In this document: piece by piece, positions 35,952 through 45,566 of the stretch
How positions within the stretch are numbered: position 1 is the stretch's first letter
Layout of the letters: each line of letters starts with the position of its first letter
Notes under the pieces: model-generated
The model's input: only the letters and a program-made list of their open reading frames with translations
What the model was told of the DNA's origin: nothing
Databases searched by the model: none
Made by a program: the position numbers and the translations under genes
Assembly: GCA_003563055.1 (NCBI GenBank)
Contig: PWSY01000096.1
Location: 1-46,425, forward strand
DNA length: 46,425 nucleotides
Reading direction: 5' to 3'
Source: Anaerolineaceae bacterium
GTDB lineage: Bacteria; Chloroflexota; Anaerolineae; Anaerolineales; Anaerolineaceae

Positions 35952-36782
35952 TCACCCTTGGGCATTTTTCGGTTTGCGACGAGTGATATAGAAAGTGTAC
36001 ACCCCTTCCATGGAAGTTGGATTGTCCATAAACTTCCTGGTCAACTTCCAGGGAATGATAAGATTCCAGCGTTTAGGAACCAAAATCCATCTGCCGAACA
36101 ATTTCTTTGAAAGAAATGCCGGTAATCCTAAAGGATGACCCCACTCTAAAACATACAAAGCCTCGGGTGGGAAATAATCCCATGTTTTTACAAGCTCAAA
36201 ACCTGCCCGATCTAACCTGGCTTCCCATACATCAGGGGATTCTGTGTGCGCGTGTCGTGAGATCCGGTTAAAAAAACGACTGTAGGCTACACACAATTTA
36301 GACAAACCCAGGGCGCTTAATACTTTTCGACCCCAAAGGCTTTCAGGAAAACGGTGGTTAGGCACACAGAAAACAAACATCCCCCCCGGTTTGAGAATGC
36401 GGGCTACTTCTGCCAATACCGGTTCCACTTTTTCGATGTGTTCCAATACGGAAGTGCTGGTTACCGTGGCAAAAGACTGCTCACCAAAGGGAATATGAGC
36501 ACCCTCACCCAGCACCAAAAGGCGATATGCTTTTCGCCGTCGCGCTTCCATCGTGGGCTTGACCCATGGATCCATGCCAACATCAAGTTTTTTTTCGAAA
36601 GCAACCGATGCAAAATGCCCATCCCCCGAACCCAGGTCAAAGACAGGCTCTGGGAGTGGAATCTCTTCATAAAAGCTGTTTTCAACAGCCCGTAAGAATC
36701 CTCTGAAATAAGGCAGTTGCGATAGATGCTGCCATAATATTTGATCTAATTTTTCGCTTTTCACATGATTATTCGCACACAT
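35952..36782 (-). CDS. SAM-dependent class I methyltransferase
   Basis: About 276 residues. Motif I is VFDLGSGDGHF (about 47-57), followed by an acidic-residue turn (LDVGMDPW), the post-I segment VLGEGAHIPFGEQSFATVTSTSVLEHIE (split, about 92-119) and LKPGGMFVFCVPN (about 131-143), the order of the UbiE/Methyltransf_11 group. The C-terminal 110 residues are basic and aromatic and may bind a lipid-linked or membrane-associated substrate. Start: ATG 36782, or GTG one codon earlier; no strong ribosome site. It lies in the minus-strand glycan run, 72 bp after a GT4 gene, so a sugar or glycan-lipid substrate is the likeliest guess. The exact substrate is unknown. Confidence 0.82.
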   Translation of the reverse strand: MCANNHVKSEKLDQILWQHLSQLPYFRGFLRAVENSFYEEIPLPEPVFDLGSGDGHFASVAFEKKLDVGMDPWVKPTMEARRRKAYRLLVLGEGAHIPFGEQSFATVTSTSVLEHIEKVEPVLAEVARILKPGGMFVFCVPNHRFPESLWGRKVLSALGLSKLCVAYSRFFNRISRHAHTESPDVWEARLDRAGFELVKTWDYFPPEALYVLEWGHPLGLPAFLSKKLFGRWILVPKRWNLIIPWKLTRKFMDNPTSMEGVYTFYITRRKPKNAQG

Positions 36783-36857
36783 CACTGCTTTAACACAAAC
36801 CGTAAAGAACTCGGGTGGGGAATCACATACACCAATTTGGGGTATTTAGAAGGGTCA

Positions 36858-38027
36858 TTAACGCTTGTTCATCGATTCCAATAGCGTAACAAATAAATCT
36901 TCATATGCTGCTGCAGTCGCTCCAGGTGCATATTGAGCCATAATCGCTCTAGGGTTTGTGATATAGGCCTCCTTGTTCTTTGCAATTTCGATAATGGCTT
37001 GGGCTAAAGCACTAGAATCGCCAATGGGGATTACTTTGCCCATCCCATGCTGCAATACTGGCTGCCGAACGCCCGGTAGTTCAGAGGCTACACAGGGTGC
37101 CCCATTGATCATGGCCTCAATTTGTACCAACCCAAAGGATTCGGTTGAATTCAAACTGGGCACAACCAGGGTGTCCAAATTTGGATAAAATGCGGCCATT
37201 TCTTGGGGGTTTAAATTTCCCAGGAATTTCCATTGACCTTTAGCTTCATATGCTTGGATCATTGGGTACAGACGGTTAAAATAAGTTTCTTCACCCATAA
37301 CGTGCTGATATGTGCCAGCGTATAAAACCTTAGCCTCAGGAAAAGCCTGTAATACCTGGGGTAAAGCATTTAACAAAACTTCCACACCCTTTTCAGATGC
37401 AAAACGCGTCGCCATTCCAATGATGGGATAAAATCCGTGCACTTGATGCAGATCAGCAAAATCTTTTATTTCCGATTCAGTGGCCACGGGCAGTTCAACG
37501 GGTGGCGAGATAATCGAAATTTTATTATCATGAGCGCTTAAGTAAGGTGAATGCTCTGCAAAATCCCTGGTATAAGCCACAAAACGATTGGTAAAGATGG
37601 CGGCCAGGCGATTCATTACGTGAATAACCAAGTTTGCCATTCGGTTAAATAGCCCGGAGGGCAACTCCAAATCACAGTGATAGGTGATTACAACAGGTTT
37701 TCGCCATAAACGAGCCCGCAATGCAACACCGGCAGCATCAAATTGAGGTAGATGCAAGTGAACAACATCATGGTCTCGAACAAGCCGTGTCGCCATCAAA
37801 CCAAATTTTGGCATAATAACTCCCTTGCTTAGATGGGCCAACACCGGCACCCGGATTATCTGCACCCCATTGACAACTTCTTCCACGGGTGTGGCCGGAT
37901 CAAATTGAGAAGTCAATACAGTCACTGTATGCCCTCGGGATACCAATGCCTTGGACAAACGTTCGGCGTAAATAGTCAAACCGCTTGTGTGTGGACGATA
38001 ATACGTTAAAACAACAAGAATCTTCAT
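36858..38027 (-). CDS. GT4-family glycosyltransferase
   Basis: 389 residues with the two Rossmann domains of GT-B enzymes. The N-terminal acceptor domain begins MKILVVLTYYRPHTSGLTIYAERL. The donor domain has GMATRFASEKGVEVLL (about 198-213) and the nucleotide-sugar-contacting stretch STESFGLVQIEAM (about 300-312), the E-x7-E motif of retaining GT4 enzymes. It would transfer a sugar from a nucleotide sugar to a glycan precursor on the cytoplasmic face. It is 12 bp from the epimerase gene and the two are likely co-transcribed, so the epimerase product may be its donor; the sugar is not established. Confidence 0.9.
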   Translation of the reverse strand: MKILVVLTYYRPHTSGLTIYAERLSKALVSRGHTVTVLTSQFDPATPVEEVVNGVQIIRVPVLAHLSKGVIMPKFGLMATRLVRDHDVVHLHLPQFDAAGVALRARLWRKPVVITYHCDLELPSGLFNRMANLVIHVMNRLAAIFTNRFVAYTRDFAEHSPYLSAHDNKISIISPPVELPVATESEIKDFADLHQVHGFYPIIGMATRFASEKGVEVLLNALPQVLQAFPEAKVLYAGTYQHVMGEETYFNRLYPMIQAYEAKGQWKFLGNLNPQEMAAFYPNLDTLVVPSLNSTESFGLVQIEAMINGAPCVASELPGVRQPVLQHGMGKVIPIGDSSALAQAIIEIAKNKEAYITNPRAIMAQYAPGATAAAYEDLFVTLLESMNKR

Positions 38028-38039
38028 GCCAAAATTATC

Positions 38040-39065
38040 CTACTGAAATAGTTCCATGTTTTTATGGACCCAATCAAACAAACAACGCAATCCTCGACGC
38101 ACATCATAGGCCGGAGCCCATCCTAACGCTTGATGGGCTTTACGGATATCAGAAATATAAATTTTTTGATCACCAGGGCGCCAATCTTGATAATTGACCG
38201 GTAGCTCCTCACCCAATAATTGCCGCAGATGCCGACCAAATTCAACCCAAATTGACATCGTATTGGTTGGCCCACCCCCGATATTGTATACCTGTCCAGT
38301 TGCAATCTCTTGTTGATCAACGACTGCATCATAGGCGTTCAGTAAATCATCAATAAAGAGCACATCTCTGACTTGCTTGCCATCGCCGTAGATGGTTATC
38401 GGTTTACCTGTAAGTGCTGCAATCACAAACCAAGCCACCCAACCCTGATCTTCAATCCCAAATTGGCGCGGCCCGTAAATGCAGGACTGACGCATCACAA
38501 CGGTGGGCAAGTCATAAATGCGCGCATAATCTCGCACGTACTGATCTCCCGCACCCTTCGAACATCCATAGGGCGAATGAAAATCAAGCGGTTGTGTTTC
38601 CGGCACGCCCATTGGGATATCACGATAAGCATAGGCCGTTTCTCGTTCCTCAACCTTAATTTCCTCCATTTCACCATACACTTTATTGGTAGAAGCATAA
38701 ATGACAATTGGCCGTTCTCCCGTTTTTCTAGAAGCTTCAAGGACATTAAAAGTTCCCAGAGCATTGACTTCAAAATCCTGCCGGGGATCTGTGACAGAAC
38801 TTGTGACCGCAACCTGCCCAGCCAGGTGTACAATAACATCCTTCGCCCTGGCTTCTGTTTCAAGTCGTTCAGCATCCCTTACATCCGCCTGCACAAAATT
38901 GAACCCTTCCGGGCCAAAAGCATCTTGAAGCCACTTAAGGTTTCTTTTTGTGCCCTGTCGGGATAAATTATCATAAATAGTGACTTCCTCGCCCCGTTCC
39001 AACAATCGAGCCACATAATTACAACCAATAAAACCAGCACCACCTGTCACCAAATACCGTTTCAT
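38040..39065 (-). CDS. CDP-paratose/tyvelose-type sugar epimerase
   Basis: 341-residue extended SDR. TGGAGFIG (residues 7-14) binds NAD, the catalytic triad is represented by a Ser/Thr near STNKVYGE (about 125-132) and by Y...K in SPYGCSKG (about 168-175). The segments NKVYG, QPLDFHSPYGCSKGAGDQYV (split) and QSCIYGPRQFG...GWVAWF closely match the CDP-paratose 2-epimerase (RfbE/Tyv) subgroup, which converts CDP-paratose to CDP-tyvelose. No other CDP-3,6-dideoxysugar genes are in this window, so the true substrate may be a different nucleotide sugar. GGAGG precedes the ATG at a slightly long distance. It starts a tight pair with the GT4 gene. Confidence 0.85.
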   Translation of the reverse strand: MKRYLVTGGAGFIGCNYVARLLERGEEVTIYDNLSRQGTKRNLKWLQDAFGPEGFNFVQADVRDAERLETEARAKDVIVHLAGQVAVTSSVTDPRQDFEVNALGTFNVLEASRKTGERPIVIYASTNKVYGEMEEIKVEERETAYAYRDIPMGVPETQPLDFHSPYGCSKGAGDQYVRDYARIYDLPTVVMRQSCIYGPRQFGIEDQGWVAWFVIAALTGKPITIYGDGKQVRDVLFIDDLLNAYDAVVDQQEIATGQVYNIGGGPTNTMSIWVEFGRHLRQLLGEELPVNYQDWRPGDQKIYISDIRKAHQALGWAPAYDVRRGLRCLFDWVHKNMELFQ

Positions 39066-39246
39066 AATTACTTCTACCTCCTCAAATTACACCCAGAACT
39101 GATTCGCTGAAATAATTTAACCACGAAAAACAGAAGAAGGTTTCATGGCTATCAAGAAGCCCGTCCAAGAAAAATCTTTTAATCAAATTCCTCATCCTTC
39201 ACCAATGAACAATTATATTTCATCATGAGCAATCATCTCACAGCAG

Positions 39247-40272
39247 TTATTCATTTGATTTGACTTCTGAGGCATGATGGACAACGCGGTGGTAAAGTGC
39301 AATTACAGCCTCGCCTCGCAACCTTAAGCCAATTAAACCAATGATACTCGCATACACAAATGTCATCAGGTGCACCACAATGGCCAGTGTGAAAGCCAAT
39401 TCAGCTTCAACACCTAACAAGGCAAATGCAGCCACTTTCACACCCTCAAAGACCCCCCAACCGGCAGGGGCTGAAGGAAGCGCCGCGCCAAATGCGGCTG
39501 CACTAAGGACAAAAATCATCCACCAAAAAGGCGGTTGTGGAAATATACTGCGAAAGATGATGTAATTTTGTCCAAACGCCAGGAACCAGCTCACCACCAG
39601 GCTTCCTAATGCAAGCATAAAAGAAGCGGGGTTGTTCAGGATGGATAAACCATTTAGCAATTTTACAACCTTGGGTGCAACCCAATTCTTGATGAAATCA
39701 GACCTTTCGCCCCAACGAGCGATCCAGACATTAATCTTCCCCTGATACCGGGTGGCAAGAAAAAGAACTGCAAAACCCGTAATGGCAAGGATCAAAGCCA
39801 TCACGATCAATGATTGATCGTATGCTGCTCCCAATATTCTTGGCAGCATACTCAAAACAAACACAGCCGCCAGGAACACATCAAAAATCCGCTCGACCAG
39901 GACACTTGACAGCACCTCAAGACCAGATACACCCTGTGGATCGTCCAGTAAAACCGCCCGCCCAATTTCGCCCAATCGGAATGGAAAAATATTATTCAAC
40001 AAATAACCGGCACCCATGGTTAAAAAAGCATCTTTATAGCTTACTTTTCGCTGCATCAACAGGTACCAGCAGAACGCGCGAAATAAAAAACTGACCAGGT
40101 AGACCAAAGAGGCCAACAAAAAAGATCCCCAGCCAATTCTTGAAAGATGATGAAGAAATTGTGAAAAGTCAATATTGCGCAGCACCAGCCAAAGCGCGAT
40201 GCCGCTGATGGCCAGTGGGATCAGCCACCGCAATCCCTTTCCGAAAGCGTTTGTTGTCGTCCTGACTGTCAC
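39247..40272 (-). CDS. Flippase-like/UPF0104 membrane protein
   Basis: 341 residues, about 8 membrane helices, of the lysylphosphatidylglycerol synthase-TM/UPF0104 family, which includes archaeal AglD-like proteins and proteins thought to act on or near lipid-linked substrates. Marks: [41 protein letters not shown] (about 86-109, split) and the C-terminal [16 protein letters not shown] (about 268-283). The molecular function is unresolved. The GTG start overlaps the lepA stop as GTGA, so translation is coupled to lepA even though the functions differ. It is followed, after a 181-bp gap holding nothing recognisable, by the epimerase-GT4-methyltransferase run. Confidence 0.8.
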   Translation of the reverse strand: MTVRTTTNAFGKGLRWLIPLAISGIALWLVLRNIDFSQFLHHLSRIGWGSFLLASLVYLVSFLFRAFCWYLLMQRKVSYKDAFLTMGAGYLLNNIFPFRLGEIGRAVLLDDPQGVSGLEVLSSVLVERIFDVFLAAVFVLSMLPRILGAAYDQSLIVMALILAITGFAVLFLATRYQGKINVWIARWGERSDFIKNWVAPKVVKLLNGLSILNNPASFMLALGSLVVSWFLAFGQNYIIFRSIFPQPPFWWMIFVLSAAAFGAALPSAPAGWGVFEGVKVAAFALLGVEAELAFTLAIVVHLMTFVYASIIGLIGLRLRGEAVIALYHRVVHHASEVKSNE

Positions 40273-42068
40273 CTTTTATCCAATCTGAGGATCGCCATAA
40301 AAGCTTCCTGCGGAATTTCAACATTTCCCACCATTTTCATCCGGCGTTTACCCTTCTTCTGCTTCTCAAGCAGTTTCTTTTTTCGCGTAACATCTCCCCC
40401 GTAGCATTTAGAGAGCACATCCTTTCGCATGGCTTTCACATTTGCCCTGGAGATCACCCTACCTTGAGCAAAAGCTTGAACAGGGATGGTGAACAATTGC
40501 CGGGGAATTAACTCTTTTAAACGGGACACCAGTGCCTGCCCTTTATGATAGGCGTCATCCTTATGAACGATAGCCGTCAACGCATCCACAGATTCGCCAT
40601 TCACCAGGATTTCCAATTTAACCAGGTTGCCCGGTCGATACTCATTGAACTGATAGTCCATCGAGGCATACCCCCTGCTGCCAGACTTGAGTTGATCGAA
40701 AAAATCAATAATCAGCTCAGAAAGGGGAATGGAATAATTGATCTGAACCCTGTTCGGAGAGGGATATTCCTGTGAAAGAAAAACCCCCCTCTTCTTTGTG
40801 ACCAATTCCATCACAACCCCATAATGTTCTGTTGGGGTGAAGATGGTCAGGTCCATCCATGGCTCAAGTATTTCTGCAATCGTGTTCTCTGGCGGCATCT
40901 CCGAGGGAGATGAAATATTTAGTGATTCCCCACTCTCAAGCTGGATAAGATATTTCACCGAAGGGGCGGTAAAGACCACATCCATGTCATATTCCCTCTC
41001 AAGCCTTTCCTGGATGATTTCCATATGAAAAAGTCCTAAAAAACCACATCTGAAGCCAAAGTTTAAGGCTTCTGATGTTTCTGGCTCAAAGGTCAGGGCA
41101 GCATCGTTCAACTGAAGCTTTTCAAGTGCATCTCTCAGGTCGGCATAATCCTCACCTTCTGTTGGATATACCCCTGCAAAAACCATTGGCTTAGCTTGCT
41201 GGTATCCGGGAAGCGGGTTTGGGATCCCATCATTGACATAGGTGATCGTATCGCCAACCCGGCACTCCGACACGGTTTTAAAACCAGTGGCAATATAACC
41301 AACATCCCCAGCGGTTAACGACTTGATCGGCGTTAGGTTAGGCGCAAAGACCCCAATCTCTACCGGTGAAGTCTTCGCTTTTGTGGTCATCATCAACAAA
41401 TCATCTTCCCGCCTTATGCGACCATTGAAGACCCGTACATAAGCCACAACACCTTTATATGAATCATAATGCGAGTCAAAAATTAATGCTTCCAAAGGCT
41501 GTCCCTCATCACCCGAAGGCGGCGGGATCCATTCAACAATTGCCTGGAGCACTGCCTCTACATTATGGCCATGTTTGGCAGAGATCTGGATGATTTGCTC
41601 TGTTGGTGTTCCCAGCAGGTTGTGCAAATCTTCAGCGACTTCTTGTGTTTGTGCGGAGATCAAGTCAATTTTATTGATCACTGGAATGATCGTCAGGTTT
41701 GCTTCCAATGCCAGGTAAAGATTTGCCAGAGTCTGTGCTTCAATCCCCTGGGCTGCATCCACGACGAGCAAGGCCCCTTCACAGGCAGCCAATGCCCGAG
41801 AGACCTCATAATTGAAATCAACATGTCCGGGAGTGTCGATCAGGTTAAACGCATACCGTTCACCATTTGCTGCGTCGTAATACATTCGCACTGCAGAAGC
41901 CTTTATGGTGACACCTTTCTCACGCTCAAGATCCATCGTGTCCAGCACCTGCTCAGTCATTTCCCGATCAGATATCGTACCGGTCAGCTGGAGCATGCGA
42001 TCTGCAAGGGTCGACTTCCCATGATCTACATGGGCAATGATACAAAAATTTCGAACGTGTTCAATCAT
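40269..42068 (-). CDS. lepA: Elongation factor 4 (LepA)
   Basis: 599-residue ribosomal GTPase. G1 is AHVDHGKST (residues 13-21), G3 is DTPGHVDF (about 77-84) and G4 is NKIDL (about 132-136). The domain order is that of LepA/EF4, including the LepA-specific C-terminal domain ending in [21 protein letters not shown] (split, about 575-593). LepA affects translation efficiency, assembly of the 30S subunit or translocation under stress; its exact role is still debated. Length is standard. It has a promoter of moderate quality just upstream and shares an overlapping stop/start with the flippase-like gene. Confidence 0.96.
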   Translation of the reverse strand: MIEHVRNFCIIAHVDHGKSTLADRMLQLTGTISDREMTEQVLDTMDLEREKGVTIKASAVRMYYDAANGERYAFNLIDTPGHVDFNYEVSRALAACEGALLVVDAAQGIEAQTLANLYLALEANLTIIPVINKIDLISAQTQEVAEDLHNLLGTPTEQIIQISAKHGHNVEAVLQAIVEWIPPPSGDEGQPLEALIFDSHYDSYKGVVAYVRVFNGRIRREDDLLMMTTKAKTSPVEIGVFAPNLTPIKSLTAGDVGYIATGFKTVSECRVGDTITYVNDGIPNPLPGYQQAKPMVFAGVYPTEGEDYADLRDALEKLQLNDAALTFEPETSEALNFGFRCGFLGLFHMEIIQERLEREYDMDVVFTAPSVKYLIQLESGESLNISSPSEMPPENTIAEILEPWMDLTIFTPTEHYGVVMELVTKKRGVFLSQEYPSPNRVQINYSIPLSELIIDFFDQLKSGSRGYASMDYQFNEYRPGNLVKLEILVNGESVDALTAIVHKDDAYHKGQALVSRLKELIPRQLFTIPVQAFAQGRVISRANVKAMRKDVLSKCYGGDVTRKKKLLEKQKKGKRRMKMVGNVEIPQEAFMAILRLDKR

Positions 42069-42102
42069 GATGACTGTAGGAACCGAAATCTACTTTCTTA
42101 TG

Positions 42103-42130
42103 GTATTATCTCTCTACACCGTTTTCTCAA
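42103..42130 (-). promoter_or_regulatory. Candidate promoter for lepA
   Basis: Minus strand: -35 TTGAGA (42125-42130) and -10 TAATAC (42103-42108) at 16 bp. The transcript start would be about 30 nt before the lepA ATG. Confidence 0.5.
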
Positions 42131-42546
42131 CGTTACTGATAAAATAAATGGCGGACGATGCAGCAGGATTGTTTATTAGCAGCCTCAGTCGAGTGATAGA
42201 CCTGATCCACTGTTCTGAGACTGACTAGATTATACCAGCACGGCTAAATATTATCCGACCACAAAGACTTCCAGCTAATGCATTTCTTCTCGATCGTCAT
42301 TAGGATTATTCCTGGTGTTAAAACAATGTCGCCCGTATTCATAATTCTGAACAGGCTACACCACTCTAACATGCAAGACTATTTCACTGGAATTAAAAAG
42401 AATAAGCTTAACTACTCAGTCAACCCTACTACTGAAGGTTGGAGCTCTATTATCCAACAAGTGTTAACAGCACCAGCTAAAATGTGTCAAAAGGGGTAAT
42501 ATTATTATTAACTTATGTCACCAACGCCCCAAAGGTTGCTCACTTT
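42131..42546. other. Gene-poor gap with repeat fragment C
   Basis: 416 bp between divergent lepA and the sulfotransferase. The 13-mer TAACTACTCAGTC at 42409-42421 is identical to part of repeat copy B, which suggests a relic of the same element. No promoter of good quality for the sulfotransferase, no RNA gene and no convincing ORF were found. Confidence 0.4.
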
Positions 42547-43704
42547 ATGCACCTCAATTTCAAACTCTTTTTAAAAACAATCTGGGTAAGTTTCTTTAAA
42601 TCTAATGGAACACCAGGGCGGATAACACCAAAACGTTTTCTCGTGCTGATGTTCATCTTCCTTATCTATCCCCTTTGGAATAACAGTATTCGTTTGGCTT
42701 ACGGACTTGATCAACTCTTCTATCCTGAACATAAAAAACAGGATATTGAGAAACCAATCTTTATAATCGGAAACTTTCGCTCTGGCACCACCTTATTGCA
42801 TCGACTGCTGGCCAAAGACCCCCGGTTCACCGGGATGAAAGCCTGGGAAATCTATGTCGCTCCTACCATCCTTCAACGCAAACTCATTCGTTGGCTGATG
42901 AAAATTAACTGGATGATTGGGAACCCGATTCAGAAAATCATCACAGCCTTTGAAAAAGCACTCAAAGAATATTCCTATATGCATAAAACGGGACTTAAGG
43001 AAATTGAAGAGGATGGACATGTCCTGTTACACATTTGGTCAACCTACAACCTGTTTGCCTTCTTCCCCTTCCCTGAATTGGTAAATAAGTACATTTATTA
43101 TGACGAAGAAGTGCCCCAAGAACAAAAAGATATGGAAATGGCCTATTACCAGGAAATCCTGAAACGTCATATCTACGCGAACAATGGAAAACAGTATATC
43201 TCAAAAAACCCCTCTTATTCACCAAAAGTTAAAACGCTTCACCAGAAATTCCCAGATGCAAAGTTCATCAACCTGGTTCGCTCCCCCTTACGCGTCATCC
43301 CATCATCGGTTAGCATGTTCTCCAACCACTGGAAAACTTATGGGGAGCCCGGTCAAGAATACCCGCAACCCGGGCCAGAAATTATGCAGGAACAGGCTAA
43401 ACACTGGTACCTCTACCCCCATCAATACTTAAAAAAATTACCACCCGACCAATACGTGATGGTGCGCTATCGAGACCTGGTCGCTGACCCACAAAAAACC
43501 GTCGAGAACATTTATCTACACTTCAACATGGATATGACCCCCGAATATCGTCAGATCCTGACCTTTGAATCAGAAAAAGCCAAGCAGTTCAAGAGCAATC
43601 ACACCTATTCCCTGGAAAAGATGGGGCTTAACCACGAAGATATACTAAATGATTTTGAGACAACCATTGAAGATTTTGACCTGGAAACAAGGAAAACCCC
43701 TTGA
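42547..43704 (+). CDS. Sulfotransferase-family protein
   Basis: About 385 residues from ATG 42547 (a GTG at 42484 would add 21). AAAGG precedes 42547 at a rather long 11 bases, so the start is uncertain. A membrane-like segment (about 25-45) comes first, then the 5'-phosphosulfate loop IIGNFRSGTTLLHRLLAKD (about 75-93) with the key R.GTT pattern, and the 3'-phosphate binding strand INLVRSPLRVIPSSV (about 240-254). The C-terminal VRYRDLVADPQKTVENIY is standard for the Sulfotransfer_3 family. It would move sulfate from PAPS to a sugar, lipid or other hydroxyl; the acceptor is unknown. It is monocistronic and plus-strand, unlike its neighbours. Confidence 0.84.
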   Translation: MHLNFKLFLKTIWVSFFKSNGTPGRITPKRFLVLMFIFLIYPLWNNSIRLAYGLDQLFYPEHKKQDIEKPIFIIGNFRSGTTLLHRLLAKDPRFTGMKAWEIYVAPTILQRKLIRWLMKINWMIGNPIQKIITAFEKALKEYSYMHKTGLKEIEEDGHVLLHIWSTYNLFAFFPFPELVNKYIYYDEEVPQEQKDMEMAYYQEILKRHIYANNGKQYISKNPSYSPKVKTLHQKFPDAKFINLVRSPLRVIPSSVSMFSNHWKTYGEPGQEYPQPGPEIMQEQAKHWYLYPHQYLKKLPPDQYVMVRYRDLVADPQKTVENIYLHFNMDMTPEYRQILTFESEKAKQFKSNHTYSLEKMGLNHEDILNDFETTIEDFDLETRKTP

Positions 43705-43735
43705 CGGCCATCTTTTTCCCACAGCATTCTCGCAT

Positions 43736-43772
43736 AAAAAGGCGTGAACCCAATGCTCAGCCAATATCGCCT
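43736..43772 (-). terminator. Weak candidate terminator after tlyA
   Basis: Minus strand: AGGCG and CGCCT (5 bp) close a 23-base loop and are followed by five T (complement of 43736-43740). The stem overlaps the tlyA stop. Short stem, so confidence is low. Confidence 0.35.
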
Positions 43773-44550
43773 ATAAGACCCGCTTGATCATATCCTGATT
43801 ATTTACCACATTTGGTTGAATACCTAACCTGAGATCGACCAGGAATTCCACATTGCCTTTCGGACCTTGAATCGGCGAGCGGATTAGGTTCACCGGGTGA
43901 AATCCCAGTTCAGACGCGTCATACAGTGTCTCATTAAGCACCTGTTCATGGACAGCTCTATCTTTAATCACACCAGCATGCACCGCTGCTGCCTTTCGGC
44001 CAGCTTCAAACTGCGGCTTGATCAGCGCAACAGTTTGCCCATCAACCCCCTCAAACCACCCTTTAACGGCTGGCAACAACAGGGACAGCGAAATAAAGGA
44101 AGCGTCAATCGTCACCAGGTCGACCAGCTCTGGTAACTGATCCAGGTAACGAGCATTGATCCGTTCCATCACCACAACTCTGGGATCCTGCCGCAGTTTC
44201 CAATGCAACACCCCATAACCAACATCAATCGCGTAAACCTTTTTGGCTCCATGCTGAAGCAGGCAATCTGTAAATCCGCCAGTAGAAGCACCAACATCAG
44301 CGCACACCTTGCCATCAATACGCATATCAAATGCCACAACAGCTTCGGCTAATTTATTTCCACCACGTGATACATAAGGGGGTCTTTGTAACACCTCAAT
44401 CTGAGCATCCTCTGCGACCTTTGTTGAGGCTTTGTGTACCATTTCACCATTCACCCGCACCTCACCCGCCATAATAAATCGCTGGGCACGGTTGCGACTT
44501 TCAGCCAAACCACGATCAACAAGTAAAAGATCTATTCTTATTTTCTTCAT
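43771..44550 (-). CDS. tlyA: TlyA-family rRNA 2'-O-methyltransferase
   Basis: 259 residues: an N-terminal S4 RNA-binding domain (KKIRIDLLLVDRGLAESRNRAQRFI..., residues 2-60) and a FtsJ-like methyltransferase domain (about 62-245) with motif I VCADVGASTGGFTDCLL (about 82-98), YAIDVGYG, and RINARYL. In Mycobacterium, TlyA methylates 16S C1409 and 23S C1920 and affects capreomycin sensitivity; here the same targets are likely but unproven. The older name is hemolysin A. It is convergent with the sulfotransferase gene and divergent from the UbiA-type gene. Confidence 0.92.
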   Translation of the reverse strand: MKKIRIDLLLVDRGLAESRNRAQRFIMAGEVRVNGEMVHKASTKVAEDAQIEVLQRPPYVSRGGNKLAEAVVAFDMRIDGKVCADVGASTGGFTDCLLQHGAKKVYAIDVGYGVLHWKLRQDPRVVVMERINARYLDQLPELVDLVTIDASFISLSLLLPAVKGWFEGVDGQTVALIKPQFEAGRKAAAVHAGVIKDRAVHEQVLNETLYDASELGFHPVNLIRSPIQGPKGNVEFLVDLRLGIQPNVVNNQDMIKRVL

Positions 44551-44674
44551 AAGTAAATTTTAATCCGAAAATGCATATTCGACAGCTCTTGAGTTTCTCC
44601 TGACAGACCAACCACAATGCAAAGATTGAGCGCAACCACCTCAATCCAACCCTATTTTATGATAATATTGACCT

Positions 44675-45553
44675 ATGTTCAAACAACTCCGTCATATACT
44701 GAATACCATGCGCCCCAAGCAGTGGACGAAGAATGTCTTCGTGTTTGCAGCGCTGGTCTTTGATCGACAGTTGATCGATCGCAACCCGTTTGTAATAACT
44801 CTTGTCGCTTTTGCATTGTTTTGCCTGGCCTCCAGCCTGGTCTACATTATTAATGACCTGGCAGATATTGACTCTGATCGCCAGCATCCACAAAAGCGAC
44901 ATCGACCCCTTGCTTCAGGAAAACTTTCGAAAAACCTGGCCATCCTTACAGCACTCATCATAGGTGCTGTGATCTTTCCCAGTACTTTTTTGCTCAACAC
45001 TGCCCTGGGCTTGACCATCAGTGCCTATTTCGTCATGATGCTGGCTTACTCATTATGGCTCAAACACATGCCCCTGATTGATGTGATCATTATCGCTGCC
45101 GGGTTTGTGCTGCGAGTGGCCGCAGGTGTGGTTATCATCGAAACAGAACGGTTTTCACCCTGGCTGTTCGTTGCCACCACCTTCCTGGCATTGTTTATCG
45201 GCCTGGGTAAACGTCGGGCAGAGATTGAGCTGCTGGCAACCGAGGCTGGCACACACCGGCGTGTCCTTGATGGGTATTCACTGGAACTGCTCGACCAACT
45301 TCTGACCATCGTCCTGAGCACCACCCTGATGACCTATTGCCTGTACACCTTCTCTGCCGTCATCACACCGGATAATCACAGCATGATGCTGACCATACCC
45401 TTCGTCATCTACGGCTTATTCCGGTACCTGTTCCTGATTCGCATCAAGCATATCGGCGGCGCGCCAGAGGAGATTGTACTGACAGACCGTCCCATGCAAG
45501 TGACCATTCTTCTGTGGGGTCTGACCGTTATCGCCATCCTTTATTTTCTCTAA
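44675..45553 (+). CDS. UbiA-type decaprenyl-phosphate phosphoribosyltransferase homologue
   Basis: 292 residues, about 9 membrane helices. The N-terminal RPKQWTKNVFVFAAL and the first acidic motif NDLADIDSDRQHPQKRHRPL (about 64-83) are typical of 5-phospho-alpha-ribose-1-diphosphate:decaprenyl-phosphate transferases (Rv3806c group) rather than of ubiquinone or heme enzymes; LGKRRAEIELL (about 176-186) supports this. It would load PRPP-derived phosphoribose onto a polyprenyl phosphate, the first step to polyprenyl-phospho-arabinose or -ribose. No DprE1/DprE2 are in this window. No ribosome site is seen before the ATG and a GATAAT box lies about 9 bases upstream, so the mRNA could be nearly leaderless. 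The mevalonate kinase starts 13 bp after it. Confidence 0.85.
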   Translation: MFKQLRHILNTMRPKQWTKNVFVFAALVFDRQLIDRNPFVITLVAFALFCLASSLVYIINDLADIDSDRQHPQKRHRPLASGKLSKNLAILTALIIGAVIFPSTFLLNTALGLTISAYFVMMLAYSLWLKHMPLIDVIIIAAGFVLRVAAGVVIIETERFSPWLFVATTFLALFIGLGKRRAEIELLATEAGTHRRVLDGYSLELLDQLLTIVLSTTLMTYCLYTFSAVITPDNHSMMLTIPFVIYGLFRYLFLIRIKHIGGAPEEIVLTDRPMQVTILLWGLTVIAILYFL

Positions 45554-45566
45554 ACCCTAAACAAGT

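Noticed and set aside
38373-38966. Plus-strand ORF of 197 codons
   Set aside because: It is fully antisense to the epimerase gene, which has clear SDR motifs; composition fits a shadow frame.
41565-42179. Plus-strand ORF of 204 codons
   Set aside because: It is antisense to the lepA GTPase domain and rich in Cys/His/Ile, typical of a shadow frame.
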